Part shown: piece after piece, positions 52,846-62,643 of the stretch
How the letters are laid out: the number at the start of each line of letters is the position of its first letter
Position numbering within the stretch: the stretch's first letter is position 1
NCBI RefSeq assembly: GCF_900111735.1
Contig: NZ_FOHW01000016.1
Span: 62,001-126,000, forward strand
Source of the DNA: Pseudomonas graminis
Lineage (GTDB): Bacteria; Pseudomonadota; Gammaproteobacteria; Pseudomonadales; Pseudomonadaceae
Direction: 5' to 3'
DNA length: 64,000 nucleotides
Translations under genes and position numbers: made by a program
The notes under the pieces: model-generated
What the model saw: only the letters and a program-made list of their open reading frames with translations
What the model was told of the DNA's origin: nothing
The model's database searches: none

Positions 52846-53901
52846 ATGAAATTCGTACCAACACTTTTGGCGACTGCGCTGTGTCTTGGCCTTGCCGGAC
52901 AGGCACTGGCCACCGAGCTGAACCACTGGCCCGCGCCCGCCGCCAAGCAGCTCAATGCCATGATTGCGGCAAATGCCAACAAAGGTAACTTCGCTGTTTT
53001 CGACATGGACAACACCAGCTACCGCTACGACCTGGAAGAGTCGCTGTTGCCGTTCATGGAAAATAAAGGGCTGATCACCCGCGACAAACTTGATCCTTCT
53101 CTCAAGCTCATCCCGTTCAAGGACACCGCTGACCACAAGGAAAGTCTGTTCAGCTACTACTACCGGCTGTGCGAAATCGACGACATGGTCTGCTATCCGT
53201 GGGTCGCGCAGGTGTTTTCCGGCTTCACCCTCAAAGAACTCAAAGGCTACGTCGACGAGCTGATGGCCTCGGGCAAACCCGTGCCGAGTACGTATTACGA
53301 AGGCGATGTGGTCAAGACCATCGAAGTGCAGCCGCCCAAGGTGTTTACCGGTCAGGCCGAGCTGTACAACAAGCTGATGGAAAACGGCATTGAGGTCTAT
53401 GTGATGACCGCAGCCTCCGAAGAGCTGGTGCGCATGGTCGCCGCTGATCCCAAGTACGGCTACAACGTGAAGCCGCAGAACGTCATCGGCGTGACCACGC
53501 TGCTGAAGAACCGCGAAACAGGTGAGCTGACCACCGCCCGCAAGCAGATCACCGCCGGCAAATACGATGAAAAGGCTAACCTCGGTCTTGAGCTGACGCC
53601 CTACCTATGGACCCCGGCAACCTGGATGGCCGGCAAGCAGGCAGCGATTCTGACCTACATCGATCAGTGGAAAAAACCGGTATTGGTGGGCGGCGACACC
53701 CCGACCAGCGACGGTTACATGCTGTTCCACAGCGTCGACGTCAGCAAAGGCGGCGTTCATCTGTGGATCAATCGCAAGGACAAGTACATGACCCAGCTCA
53801 ACGGCATGATGAAGACCAACGCCGAGGCTCAGGCCAAGGAAGGTTTGCCGGTGACGGCGGACAAGAACTGGGTGATCGTCAAACCGGACGAGATTCAGTA
53901 A
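52846..53901 (+). CDS. pchP: Phosphorylcholine phosphatase PchP
   Basis: A 351-aa periplasmic HAD enzyme that frees choline from phosphorylcholine. The signal peptide is 22 residues (ends ALA). HAD motif I reads DMDNT at residues 53-57, which is 31-35 of the mature chain, exactly the numbering reported for P. aeruginosa PchP. Motif II lies in VMTAAS, motif III Lys near KQAAILTYID, and motif IV in GGDTPTSDGYML. Ribosome site GGGGAGGAG precedes the ATG at 52846; an upstream start at 52795 has none. Choline released could be imported by BetT at 34 kb. Confidence 0.88.
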   Translation: MKFVPTLLATALCLGLAGQALATELNHWPAPAAKQLNAMIAANANKGNFAVFDMDNTSYRYDLEESLLPFMENKGLITRDKLDPSLKLIPFKDTADHKESLFSYYYRLCEIDDMVCYPWVAQVFSGFTLKELKGYVDELMASGKPVPSTYYEGDVVKTIEVQPPKVFTGQAELYNKLMENGIEVYVMTAASEELVRMVAADPKYGYNVKPQNVIGVTTLLKNRETGELTTARKQITAGKYDEKANLGLELTPYLWTPATWMAGKQAAILTYIDQWKKPVLVGGDTPTSDGYMLFHSVDVSKGGVHLWINRKDKYMTQLNGMMKTNAEAQAKEGLPVTADKNWVIVKPDEIQ

Positions 53902-53912
53902 GCCGTCTCATC

Positions 53913-53941
53913 GCGCGGCACGGCGATTTGCCGTGCCGCGC
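53913..53941. terminator. Perfect hairpin between pchP and photolyase genes
   Basis: A 12-bp perfect GC-rich stem (GCGCGGCACGGC) with a 5-base loop between convergent genes. It lacks a T-run on either side, so it may pause polymerase or protect 3' ends rather than be a standard terminator. Confidence 0.55.
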
Positions 53942-53945
53942 ACTG

Positions 53946-55214
53946 TCAGGCCCATAACCTGCGGTACGCGCCGTCGGTATCGTGTTCGTCGGCCTGCTTC
54001 GTGGTATTGAAGCGCCGACCGCCCCTGGGGTCCGTTCCGTAGCCGGCGATGTACAGCCAATTGCCCTGATTGCTGTAGACGTCGTAATCCACCAGCTGCG
54101 CCTCGAACCACGCGGCCCCGGCGCGCCAATCACCCTTGAGATCGAAGATCAGGTAACTGGCGACGATCTGGCGCATTCGGTTGGACAGATAGCCCGTCGC
54201 TGCCAATTCCCGCATACCCGCGTCAATCAACGCCTCTCCGGTTTCACCCCGACACCAGCGCGCAAACCCCTGTGGGTTGTGGCCCGGTTCGCTGGTCCCT
54301 TTCAGGCCGCTGGCGCGATAGAGAAGCCGGCGGTATTTCAGATGCAGCAAGCGAAAGTAGTCACGCCACAGCAACTCGAAATAGATCCAGTACGTGCTGT
54401 CGTTGGCGCCGTGTTCGGCCTCGAAATCCTTCAGCGCCTGATCGACCTGCGGCGCTGAAAGCGAACCCCGTGCAAGCCAGGGCGAAAACTTGGTGGAGTC
54501 GTCCACGGCGCTCAAGTTGTTGCGCGTGGCTTTATAGCTGTTCGCCAGACCCCGACGGAAATACTGCTGCAGATGCTCAATGGCCGCGTGCTCGCCGCCG
54601 TGGAATGCTTGCTGTTGGTAAGGAAAAGCCGAGCGGGAGTCCAGGGGCGCAGGCGTTTGCAGTCTGACCGCTTCAATGCTCGTACCTTGTGGCAGCGCAG
54701 GAATTGTCTTTGGCGATGGTAGGGCGGGGCGGGCAGAAGCGTGGGCTTTTTCCACAAGGCGCCGAAAGCTGCTGAATACGTCGGGCAACTCCTCGACCGC
54801 CATCGGCAACTCATCCAGTGTAAAAAGCGTCGACTGCCAGTGATCTTCCACGGTCAGTCCCGCCTCCCGAAGAGCTTGCACCTGTGCTTGCTCTTCCGGC
54901 GCCGCGATGCGTTCGCAGACGATCGTATCGACACCCAAGTCGTGGGCCAGGGCGACAAGGCGTTCAACGGAATTACCCTCTATCTGCATCAGCGCGCTGC
55001 CTCGTGCGCTCAACTGCCCGGCCAGTGCGCTGACCGCGGTCTGTTCGAAATACCGGCGGTGGGCACCGATACGCTCGAATCCCCATGGCGTCGAAGTCGC
55101 CACGGGTGTGCAGTAAACCGGCAGCAGCGTGTCGGCAAGTTCACATGCGTGGGTGAACGCGGGGTTGTCGGCAAGCCGAAGGTCCTGACGGAACCAATAG
55201 ATCAACGTATTCAT
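53946..55214 (-). CDS. Cryptochrome-DASH type photolyase
   Basis: A 422-aa photolyase/cryptochrome. The N-terminal alpha/beta domain (LIYWFRQDLRLADNPAF) is followed by the helical FAD domain: TKFSPWLARGSLS, YWIYFELLWRDYFRLL, IDAGMRELAATGYLSNRMRQ and a C-terminal DPRGGRRFN. These favour the Cry-DASH branch, whose members repair pyrimidine dimers in single-stranded DNA. The Trp chain residues in the FAD domain look present (RW, GNW). CPD photolyase of class I is less likely. Confidence 0.82.
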   Translation of the reverse strand: MNTLIYWFRQDLRLADNPAFTHACELADTLLPVYCTPVATSTPWGFERIGAHRRYFEQTAVSALAGQLSARGSALMQIEGNSVERLVALAHDLGVDTIVCERIAAPEEQAQVQALREAGLTVEDHWQSTLFTLDELPMAVEELPDVFSSFRRLVEKAHASARPALPSPKTIPALPQGTSIEAVRLQTPAPLDSRSAFPYQQQAFHGGEHAAIEHLQQYFRRGLANSYKATRNNLSAVDDSTKFSPWLARGSLSAPQVDQALKDFEAEHGANDSTYWIYFELLWRDYFRLLHLKYRRLLYRASGLKGTSEPGHNPQGFARWCRGETGEALIDAGMRELAATGYLSNRMRQIVASYLIFDLKGDWRAGAAWFEAQLVDYDVYSNQGNWLYIAGYGTDPRGGRRFNTTKQADEHDTDGAYRRLWA

Positions 55215-55356
55215 GTAAAGGTCTCAATGCCCAGGGATCAAGGCCTTGATCAGTGGGTGACAGGACGTGGTCCTTTTTCCGGTCGAGCAAGAGAAGCTAA
55301 ACAGGATTGCACTTTTGAGCCATAGTCTTTCAAGTAAATGACTGAAAGGGGCTCAA

Positions 55357-55821
55357 ATGAAAGCGTTGTCGCTGTCTTCGTCGCCAAGGTATGTCGCCTT
55401 GCTGGGTTATGGTGGTTTGCTGCCGTTCGTTGGGCTGCTGTTGTTGATCCTGTTTACAGTCGAATACCGACCATTCTTGACGCACGCGCTGGTCGCTTAC
55501 GGGGCGGTGATCCTGAGCTTTGTGGGCGCGCTGCACTGGGGTTTCGCCATGACCCTGCAAGGCCTGAATGCCGAACAGTGTCGCGAGCGGTTCATCTGGA
55601 GTGTCATCCCGGCGCTGATCGCCTGGCCCGCTCTGTTATTGCCGGCACCGCTGGGGCTGTTGTTGTTGATTTTCGGTTTCGTCGCGCACTACTGGCAGGA
55701 CCGGCGCCTGGTGAAAGTCACAACGCTGCCCGACTGGTATTTGCCGATGCGTCTGCGTTTGACGTTGGTCGCCAGTCTTTGCCTGCTTCTGGGCGCGATC
55801 ACTGTGGCGGTTGGCTCCTGA
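55357..55821 (+). CDS. DUF3429 membrane protein
   Basis: A 154-aa protein with five predicted helices (YVALLGYGGLLPFVGLLLL, then LVAYGAVILSFVGALHWG, LIAWPALLLPAPLG and others). The motif SFVGALHWGFA is the family signature. Function unknown. It is divergent from the Cry-DASH gene. Ribosome site GAAAGGGGC precedes the ATG. Confidence 0.85.
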   Translation: MKALSLSSSPRYVALLGYGGLLPFVGLLLLILFTVEYRPFLTHALVAYGAVILSFVGALHWGFAMTLQGLNAEQCRERFIWSVIPALIAWPALLLPAPLGLLLLIFGFVAHYWQDRRLVKVTTLPDWYLPMRLRLTLVASLCLLLGAITVAVGS

Positions 55822-55920
55822 AACCGGCGGTGTCCGGTTCTGTTGGAGGCTAAATTGAAGGCCCGGCTGGATGCTCGACCCATGTTCGAGCCTTGCCTCC
55901 TTCAAGCGGGTGGCAGACAA

Positions 55921-55950
55921 AAAAACACCCCGACATGCGGGGTGTTTTTC
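55921..55950. terminator. Terminator between DUF3429 and ilvD
   Basis: AAAAACACCCC and GGGGTGTTTTT form an 11-bp stem with A-runs and T-runs on both flanks, so it can act in both directions for the two convergent genes. Confidence 0.9.
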
Positions 55951-55966
55951 AGTGCGCAGTGATGCT

Positions 55967-57814
55967 TTATGGCATCAGCTTGTCGAGCATCGCCTTGTCA
56001 CGCACAGCACCCTTGTCGGCGCTGGTCGCCAGCAGGGCGTAGGCCTTGAGGGCGGTGGTCACTTTGCGTGGGCGTGACTCAACCGGCTTCCAGCCTTTGT
56101 TGTCCTGCTCGGCGCGGCGTGCGGCCATTTCTGCGTCGTCGATCATCAGATTGATCGAGCGATTAGGAATGTCGATCAGTACCTTGTCGCCGTCACGAAC
56201 CAGACCAATCGCGCCGCCGGCTGCAGCTTCAGGAGAAGCGTGGCCGATGGACAGGCCAGAGGTCCCGCCCGAGAAACGCCCGTCGGTCAGCAGCGCGCAG
56301 TCTTTGCCCAAGCCTTTGGACTTCAGGTACGACGTCGGGTACAGCATTTCCTGCATGCCCGGGCCGCCTTTCGGACCTTCGTAACGGATGATCACGATGT
56401 CGCCGGCCTTCACCTCGTCCGCCAGAATGCCGCGAACGGCGCTGTCCTGGCTTTCGAATATCTTGGCGTTGCCTTCGAATACGTGAATCGACTCGTCCAC
56501 GCCAGCGGTTTTCACCACGCAGCCGTCGAGCGCGATGTTGCCGTACAGCACGGCCAGGCCGCCTTCTTGCGAGTAAGCGTGCTCGACGCTACGGATGCAG
56601 CCGTTCTCGCGGTCGTCGTCCAGGGTTTCCCAACGGGTCGACTGGCTGAAGGCCGTCTGGGTCGGAATTCCAGCAGGGCCCGCTTTGAAGAAGTGATGCA
56701 CCGCTTCGTCGTCAGTCTGGGTGATGTCCCACTTGGCGATGGCTTCTTCCATGGATTTGCTGTGCACGGTCGGCAAGTCGGTGTGCAGCAGGCCGCCACG
56801 GGCCAGCGAGCCCAGAATGCTGAAGATGCCGCCGGCGCGGTGGACGTCTTCCATGTGGTACTTCTGGATATTCGGCGCGACTTTGCACAGTTGCGGCACG
56901 CGGCGCGACAGGCGATCGATGTCGCGCAGGTCGAACGGAATCTCGGCTTCCTGGGCAGCGGCCAGCAAATGCAGGATGGTGTTCGTCGAACCGCCCATGG
57001 CGATGTCGAGGGTCATCGCGTTCTCGAACGCCTTGAAGTTGGCGATGTTGCGCGGCAGCACCGACTCGTCGTTGTCTTTGTAGTAGGTTTTGCACAGGTC
57101 GACGATGGTGCGCCCGGCCTGCAGGAACAGCTGCTCGCGGTCGGAGTGGGTCGCCAGCGTCGAACCGTTGCCCGGCAGCGCAAGGCCCAGCGCTTCAGTC
57201 AGGCAGTTCATCGAGTTGGCGGTGAACATCCCGGAGCACGAACCGCACGTCGGGCAGGCACTGCGCTCGTATTCAGCGACTTTCTCGTCGGACGCGGTGG
57301 AGTCGGCAGCGATGACCATGGCGTCGACCAGGTCCAGGCCGTGGCTGGCGAGCTTGGTCTTGCCGGCTTCCATCGGACCGCCGGAAACGAAGATCACCGG
57401 AATGTTCAGGCGCAACGAAGCCATCAGCATGCCGGGGGTAATCTTGTCGCAGTTGGAGATGCAGACGATGGCATCGGCGCAGTGGGCGTTGACCATGTAC
57501 TCGACCGAGTCGGCGATGATCTCCCGGCTTGGCAGCGAATACAGCATGCCGTCATGGCCCATGGCGATGCCGTCATCCACCGCGATGGTGTTGAATTCCT
57601 TGGCGACGCCGCCCGCTTTCTCGATTTCACGAGCGACCAGCTGGCCCATGTCTTTCAAGTGGACGTGGCCCGGAACGAACTGGGTGAATGAGTTGGCGAT
57701 GGCGATGATCGGTTTTTTGAAATCGTCGTCCTTCATACCCGTGGCACGCCACAAAGCGCGCGCGCCGGCCATATTGCGGCCGTGGGTGGACGTTTTCGAA
57801 CGGTAATCAGGCAT
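55967..57814 (-). CDS. ilvD: Dihydroxy-acid dehydratase
   Basis: A 615-aa iron-sulfur enzyme in valine, leucine and isoleucine synthesis. Signatures are [18 protein letters not shown] (cluster-binding Cys near residue 122) and [23 protein letters not shown] (cluster Cys near 195), with a C-terminal [16 protein letters not shown]. Long [4Fe-4S] type. Conserved N-terminus [19 protein letters not shown] supports the start at 57814. Confidence 0.97.
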   Translation of the reverse strand: MPDYRSKTSTHGRNMAGARALWRATGMKDDDFKKPIIAIANSFTQFVPGHVHLKDMGQLVAREIEKAGGVAKEFNTIAVDDGIAMGHDGMLYSLPSREIIADSVEYMVNAHCADAIVCISNCDKITPGMLMASLRLNIPVIFVSGGPMEAGKTKLASHGLDLVDAMVIAADSTASDEKVAEYERSACPTCGSCSGMFTANSMNCLTEALGLALPGNGSTLATHSDREQLFLQAGRTIVDLCKTYYKDNDESVLPRNIANFKAFENAMTLDIAMGGSTNTILHLLAAAQEAEIPFDLRDIDRLSRRVPQLCKVAPNIQKYHMEDVHRAGGIFSILGSLARGGLLHTDLPTVHSKSMEEAIAKWDITQTDDEAVHHFFKAGPAGIPTQTAFSQSTRWETLDDDRENGCIRSVEHAYSQEGGLAVLYGNIALDGCVVKTAGVDESIHVFEGNAKIFESQDSAVRGILADEVKAGDIVIIRYEGPKGGPGMQEMLYPTSYLKSKGLGKDCALLTDGRFSGGTSGLSIGHASPEAAAGGAIGLVRDGDKVLIDIPNRSINLMIDDAEMAARRAEQDNKGWKPVESRPRKVTTALKAYALLATSADKGAVRDKAMLDKLMP

Positions 57815-58078
57815 TGGAGCACTCCGGCTAATCGGCTGAATGAGGAAGGGAGTGAGCTTCTAGTGACGTCGTGTGCAAAAGGCAGTGACCGGATGCAGCG
57901 AAGAAACCGAACGATACGGGATCACCGTACGCCCAGCCTGAGCTCATAAACCCGCCGGGGATGACTGGCGATGAATAGCGCTGATTCTACACCTGTGGGG
58001 GCGGGAGGGAATGGTGGGAAGACGCGGCCGTGGATTCACCTTTCTGGCCGCCGAGACGCTCGGTGGGAATCTTTCCGC
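57815..58078. other. ilvD upstream region
   Basis: No gene. It holds the ilvD promoter region; no clear attenuator with runs of branched-chain codons was seen. REPs begin at 58079. Confidence 0.5.
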
Positions 58079-58850
58079 ATTCGCGAGCAAGCTCACTCCT
58101 ACAAAGATGCCTGCTGATTCGCACGATCAATGGTCCCGGCGGGATTGCAAGGTCCGGTGCGGAACCACTGTAGGAGTGAGCTTGCTCGCGATAAGGATCT
58201 TGTAGACACATCCGGAATCTCTGTTTGGCGGTTACCCCTTAGGCACTGTTCTAGCCTTCCTGATAATCACCAACGGGAGCGACTAATGCCGGAATTGCCG
58301 CGTGGAAAATGTCTAAGAAACGGGAGGTTTTCGGAGTCGGGACGGATTTACCTCGTCACTTCGGTTACCCAAAACCGGGAGCAGATTTTCAGCGACTGGA
58401 AGTTGGGACGTTTGGTTGTGAACGAGTTCCGCGCGGCTCAGTTCTCGGGGGCGGCGGATTCGTTAGCGTGGGTCATCATGCCCGACCACATCCACTGGTT
58501 GCTTGAACTGACGGGAGGTGAATTAACTCGGGTTTTGCAGGGTATGAAGTCACGAAGCGCTCGCGCAATCAATCAGTCGCGAGGGACGCACAGGCAAGTC
58601 TGGCAGAGAGGTTTTCACGATAGAGCATTACGACGGGAAGACGATCTTTTGATGATGGCCAGATACATCGTTGCCAATCCCTTGCGAGCTGGATTGGCGA
58701 AACGGATCGGAGATTATCCGCTTTGGGATGCGATTTGGCTTTAACGCAGAATCGCGAGCAAGCTCACTCTTACAGATAGAGCAGGATCGCGAGCAAGCTC
58801 ACTCCTACATGTAATGCACGGTACCTGTAGGAGTGAGCTTGCTCGCGATC
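58079..58850. mobile_element. REPtron: RAYT gene flanked by inverted REPs
   Basis: The transposase gene is bordered upstream by REPs at 58079-58103 (inverted) and 58168-58194 (direct), and downstream by 58751-58775 (one base changed), 58785-58809 and 58825-58850. All are the GTAGGAGTGAGCTTGCTCGC type. This matches the layout of RAYT-REP units, where the enzyme acts on its own REP family. The 58785-58850 pair forms a classic inverted REP doublet. Confidence 0.85.
58286..58744 (+). CDS. REP-associated tyrosine transposase (RAYT)
   Basis: A 152-aa Y1 (HUH) endonuclease of the IS200/IS605-like fold. The metal-binding HUH motif reads MPDHIHWLLEL (His68 and His70), and the nucleophile Tyr is likely Tyr127 in ARYIVANPLRAGL. 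The N-terminus RGKCLRNGRFSESGRIYLVTS is typical of RAYT proteins. These enzymes cut and join REP DNA and are thought to spread REPs while remaining single copy. ATG at 58286 follows CGGGAG; upstream open frame is REP DNA. The gene looks intact. Confidence 0.92.
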   Translation: MPELPRGKCLRNGRFSESGRIYLVTSVTQNREQIFSDWKLGRLVVNEFRAAQFSGAADSLAWVIMPDHIHWLLELTGGELTRVLQGMKSRSARAINQSRGTHRQVWQRGFHDRALRREDDLLMMARYIVANPLRAGLAKRIGDYPLWDAIWL

Positions 58851-58929
58851 TGTTGCGTAGCCACAGCAATCCTGCAATGCATTCAGTCAGGCATATCACC
58901 GTCGTCTGATTTGCTGCCGGTTCCCGGCA

Positions 58930-58958
58930 GATCGCGGGACAAGCCACGCTCCTACAGG
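58930..58958. repeat. Single REP (TGGCTTGTCCCGCGATC type)
   Basis: An inverted arm GATCGCGGGACAAGCC...CTCCTACAG of the second REP type, with CTGCCGGTTCCCGGCAG before it. Its left partner is replaced by the GTGAGCTTGCTCGC type, suggesting a hybrid element. Confidence 0.75.
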
Positions 58959-59001
58959 TTCTGCAGATGGCCTGTAGGAGTGGGCGGCTCGTTACGTCAC
59001 G

Positions 59002-59050
59002 CTATCTCAGCTATCAGCTATCAGCTATCAGCTATCAGCTATCAGCTATC
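59002..59050. repeat. 7-bp tandem repeat at the end of rlmI
   Basis: Six exact copies of CAGCTAT in a row (59008-59049), flanked by partial copies (GCTATCT before, CAGCTGT after). The last copy overlaps the TGA stop of rlmI on the minus strand. Such arrays change copy number by slippage; here the change would lie after the coding region. Confidence 0.9.
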
Positions 59051-60245
59051 AGCTGTTGGGCAACAACCGGCAGGTGATGCTTTTGATGTAGCGCGTTTCG
59101 GGGATTGCAGGGTGGACCGGGTGGTCCGGGCCTTGGCCGCCGCGCTCGAGCAGCTGGATGTTGCGGTCCAGATGGCGGGCGCTGGTAAGGAGGATGTTTT
59201 GCAGGTCGTCTTCCGGCAGGTGCATCGAGCAGGAAGCGCTGACCAGAATGCCGTCCTTGCTGAGCAGGCGCATGGCTTGCTCGTTCAGGCGGCGGTAGGC
59301 GCCTTCGCCGTTTTTCATGTCCTTTTTGCGTTTGATGAACGCAGGCGGGTCGGCGATGATCACGTCGAAACGCTCTTCCGCCGCTTTCAGCTCCTTCAGC
59401 GCCTCAAACACGTCGCCTTCGATGCAAGTGACCTTTTCCGCAAAGCCGTTCAGTGCCGCGTTACGCTCCACGCCGTCCAGGGCAAAGGCAGAGGCATCGA
59501 CGCAGAACACTTCGCTGGCGCCGAACGCACCGGCCTGGATGCCCCAGCCGCCGATGTAACTGAACAGATCCAGCACTCGCTTGCCCTTGGCGTACGGCGC
59601 CAGGCGCGCGCGGTTCATGCGGTGGTCGTAGAACCAGCCCGTCTTCTGGCCTTCCATCACCGGCGCTTCGAACTTCACCCCGTTCTCTTCCAGCGCGACC
59701 CACTCCGGCACCAGGCCGAACGCGGTTTCAACGTAGCGGTTCAGCCCTTCGGCATCGCGTGCGGCGGAGTCGTTCTTGAGCAGAATGCCGCTCGGCTTGA
59801 TCACTTGAATCAGCGCAGCGAGCACGTCGTCCTTGAGCTGCTCCATGGCCGCGGACGCCAGCTGCACCACCAGGATGTCGCCGAAGCGATCAACTACCAG
59901 ACCCGGCAGCAGGTCGGAGTCGCCATAGACCAGGCGATAGAACGGCTTGTCGAACAGACGCTCGCGCAGCGACAGGCAGACGTTCAGGCGATGAACGAGC
60001 AGCGACTTGTCGAGGGGCAGTTTGACGTCGCGGGACAGCAAACGCGCGCAGATCAGGTTTTGCGGGCTCATCGCCACGATGCCCAGTGGCTTGCCGCCCG
60101 CTGCTTCGAGAATGGCTTGAGCGCCCGGAGCAAAGCCGTTGAGCGGGGTGGCAGCGACGTCGATTTCGTTGCTGTAGACCCACAAATGACCGTTGCGCAA
60201 ACGGCGATCGGCGTTGGGCTTGAGGCGCAAGCTAGGCAGGGACAT
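59049..60245 (-). CDS. rlmI: 23S rRNA m5C1962 methyltransferase RlmI
   Basis: A 398-aa SAM-dependent methyltransferase. The N-terminal PUA domain (residues 1-75, LRLKPNADRRLRNGHLWVYSNEI) binds RNA. The Rossmann domain has motif I LDLFSYIGGWGIQAGAFGA, motif IV IADPPAFIKRKKD and the catalytic Cys in VSASCSMHLP. It methylates C1962 of 23S rRNA in the large subunit. Typical length. The stop codon touches a 7-bp tandem repeat. Confidence 0.93.
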   Translation of the reverse strand: MSLPSLRLKPNADRRLRNGHLWVYSNEIDVAATPLNGFAPGAQAILEAAGGKPLGIVAMSPQNLICARLLSRDVKLPLDKSLLVHRLNVCLSLRERLFDKPFYRLVYGDSDLLPGLVVDRFGDILVVQLASAAMEQLKDDVLAALIQVIKPSGILLKNDSAARDAEGLNRYVETAFGLVPEWVALEENGVKFEAPVMEGQKTGWFYDHRMNRARLAPYAKGKRVLDLFSYIGGWGIQAGAFGASEVFCVDASAFALDGVERNAALNGFAEKVTCIEGDVFEALKELKAAEERFDVIIADPPAFIKRKKDMKNGEGAYRRLNEQAMRLLSKDGILVSASCSMHLPEDDLQNILLTSARHLDRNIQLLERGGQGPDHPVHPAIPETRYIKSITCRLLPNS

Positions 60246-60412
60246 GACGTCGCTCCGGAAAAAAGAGCGGGAGTATAGCGCGTGAACCCGCTGGTGGGCG
60301 CGCCGTCCTCGATTACCGTCTGGCTGTCCGTCGGATCCGTTGAATCGTCATCCAGTTGTCGACCCATGGCCGCGAGGGGTTAGAATCGTGGCCTGACCCC
60401 GAGTGTGAAGTT

Positions 60413-61279
60413 ATGTCCCAAGAGCTTACGTCCGAGCAGATCCAGCAGGCGCTACAAGGCATCAGCGTTCCGCCCCAGCCGCAAATCATGGTGGATTTGC
60501 AGATGGAGCAGTACATGCCCGACCCTGACCTGGGTGCGATCGCCCGGTTGATCGCTCAGGATCCGGGGCTCTCTGGCGCGCTGCTGAAGATCGTCAATTC
60601 CAGCCATTACGGACTGACCAACAAAATCGCCTCGATTCAGCGAGCGGTGAATCTGCTCGGCAGCCGCTCGGTCATCAACCTGATCAACGCGCAGTCGATC
60701 AAGGGCGAGATGAGCGATGAAACCATCGTCGTGCTCAACCGTTTCTGGGATACCGCTCAGGACGTTGCGATGACCAGTCTGACGATCGCCAAGCGCATCG
60801 GCTCGCAAACGGTCGATGAGTCCTACGCGCTGGGCCTGTTTCATGACTGCGGCGTGCCACTGATGATCAAGCGCTTCCCCGATTACATGAGCGTGCTCGA
60901 AGAGGCGTATTCCAACACCACCGCCGAGTGTCGGGTGGTCGACACCGAGAACCGGCTGCTGAACACCAACCACGCCGTTGTCGGTTATTTCACCGCCAAG
61001 TCCTGGCGTCTGCCTGAACATGTCAGCAATGCGATCGCCAATCACCACAATGCGCTGGCGATTTTCAAGGACGACTCGGGTCGCAACGCGCCGCTGAAAA
61101 ACATGCTGGCCGTGCTGAAGATGGCCGAGCATGTCTGCGAATCCCACCGCGTCCTGGGCAACGAGCCCGTCGACCACGAGTGGAACAGCATTGGTCCTCT
61201 GGTTCTCGATTACGTTGGCTTGTCCGACTACGACTTCGAAAACCTCAAGGAAAGTATTCGCGAGCTGAGCGCGCACTGA
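60413..61279 (+). CDS. HDOD-domain signalling protein
   Basis: A 288-aa protein consisting of an HDOD domain (about residues 20-215): [17 protein letters not shown]-like sequence [34 protein letters not shown] and [15 protein letters not shown] proteins lack the full HD metal site and act in signalling, often with c-di-GMP or motility control. It lies 38 bases before mutM and may be cotranscribed. The ATG at 60413 was chosen over an upstream in-frame ATG at 60356, since GTGTGAAG precedes it. Confidence 0.87.
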   Translation: MSQELTSEQIQQALQGISVPPQPQIMVDLQMEQYMPDPDLGAIARLIAQDPGLSGALLKIVNSSHYGLTNKIASIQRAVNLLGSRSVINLINAQSIKGEMSDETIVVLNRFWDTAQDVAMTSLTIAKRIGSQTVDESYALGLFHDCGVPLMIKRFPDYMSVLEEAYSNTTAECRVVDTENRLLNTNHAVVGYFTAKSWRLPEHVSNAIANHHNALAIFKDDSGRNAPLKNMLAVLKMAEHVCESHRVLGNEPVDHEWNSIGPLVLDYVGLSDYDFENLKESIRELSAH

Positions 61280-61317
61280 CGCTGCGCGCCGGCCCCCGCC
61301 CTTCATCGAGCTGCCCC

Positions 61318-62130
61318 ATGCCTGAGTTACCTGAAGTCGAAACCACCCGCCGGGGCATTGCGCCGCATCTGGTGGGCCAACGCGTCAGCCGCGTGATCGT
61401 GCGTGATCGCCGCCTGCGCTGGCCGATCCCCGAAGACCTCGACGTGCGCCTGTCGGGGCAGAAAATCGTGGCCGTCGAGCGACGCGCCAAATACCTGCTG
61501 ATCGAGGCGGAGGTCGGCACCTTGATCAGTCACCTTGGCATGTCGGGCAATCTGCGCCTGGTGGACGCCGGTCTGCCGCCGCTCAAGCACGAGCACGTCG
61601 ACATCGAACTCGAATCCGGCCTGGCCTTGCGCTATACCGACCCGCGTCGTTTCGGCGCGATGCTCTGGAGCCTCGACCCGCTCAACCATGAATTGCTCGC
61701 GCGCCTTGGGCCGGAGCCGCTTACCGACCTGTTCGATGGCCTGCGCCTGTTCGAGCTGTCCCGCGGCCGTGCGATGGCGGTCAAGCCGTTCATCATGGAC
61801 AACGCGATCGTCGTGGGCGTCGGCAACATTTATGCGACCGAAGCCCTGTTTGCCGCCGGCATCGATCCGCGCCGCGCCGCCGGGAGCATCTCCAAGGCAC
61901 GCTATATAAAGCTGGCGACTGAAATCAAACGCATCCTGGCCGCAGCTATCGAGCGGGGCGGTACGACGCTGCGTGATTTCATCGGCGGGGACGGCCAGCC
62001 CGGCTATTTTCAGCAGGAACTGTTCGCGTACGGTCGCGGAGAGCAGCCGTGCAAGGTGTGCGGGACCACGTTGCGTGAGGTCAAGCTGGGTCAACGGGCC
62101 AGCGTTTACTGCCCGAAGTGCCAGAAGTAG
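61318..62130 (+). CDS. mutM: Formamidopyrimidine-DNA glycosylase MutM
   Basis: A 270-aa DNA repair enzyme removing 8-oxoguanine. [14 protein letters not shown] gives the catalytic N-terminal Pro2 and Glu3 of the mature chain; KYLLIEAE holds Lys57-type contact. The helix-two-turn-helix lies in [20 protein letters not shown], and the C-terminal zinc finger has CKVCG...YCPKCQK (four Cys). Start fixed by the conserved MPELPE. Confidence 0.97.
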   Translation: MPELPEVETTRRGIAPHLVGQRVSRVIVRDRRLRWPIPEDLDVRLSGQKIVAVERRAKYLLIEAEVGTLISHLGMSGNLRLVDAGLPPLKHEHVDIELESGLALRYTDPRRFGAMLWSLDPLNHELLARLGPEPLTDLFDGLRLFELSRGRAMAVKPFIMDNAIVVGVGNIYATEALFAAGIDPRRAAGSISKARYIKLATEIKRILAAAIERGGTTLRDFIGGDGQPGYFQQELFAYGRGEQPCKVCGTTLREVKLGQRASVYCPKCQK

Positions 62131-62307
62131 TTCCCGACGTCAGCAGCGCGGTTGGCAGGAATCCCTGACCGCCCCGCGATCGCTACGGTTTATCCGATCC
62201 CTCCTACAAGGCGTGTGTCGTCAGTGAGGCACGCCGCCCCTTGCGGAAGCCCTCGCCCTGTTTATAGTGAACAGCTCCATACCTGCCTAAGCCTGAAGGA
62301 CCATGCC

Positions 62308-62643
62308 ATGAGCCCGTTTCGAATGCTTGCTGCCACCCTGGCCGTGTTCTTCGGCTTGCAAATCACGCCTGTACTGGCTCAAGACGCGACTGGCAGCGGT
62401 GATCCCGTCTACGAAATCGAAAGCCCTCCCGCCTACGCGATGATCGGCGACCTGCTGATTGCGCGGCCGATTCTCATCGCCGCGACTGTTATTGGCGCCG
62501 GGTTGTTTGTGGTTTCATTGCCGTTCACCGCTGCGGGCGGCGGCATTGGCCGCACCGGCAAGGCGCTGGTCGTGGATCCGGGCAAGGCGGCATTCGTCCG
62601 CTGCCTGGGTTGCACCGGCGACGGTTACGGCAAGCAGGACTGA
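62308..62643 (+). CDS. Small membrane protein of unknown function
   Basis: A 111-aa protein with a signal peptide (to about residue 25, VLAQDA) and one transmembrane helix ([24 protein letters not shown]). A Gly-rich loop [20 protein letters not shown] follows and two Cys (RCLGC) lie near the end. Conserved in pseudomonads but not characterised. Its 3' end overlaps the ggt gene on the other strand by 19 bases. Confidence 0.75.
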   Translation: MSPFRMLAATLAVFFGLQITPVLAQDATGSGDPVYEIESPPAYAMIGDLLIARPILIAATVIGAGLFVVSLPFTAAGGGIGRTGKALVVDPGKAAFVRCLGCTGDGYGKQD

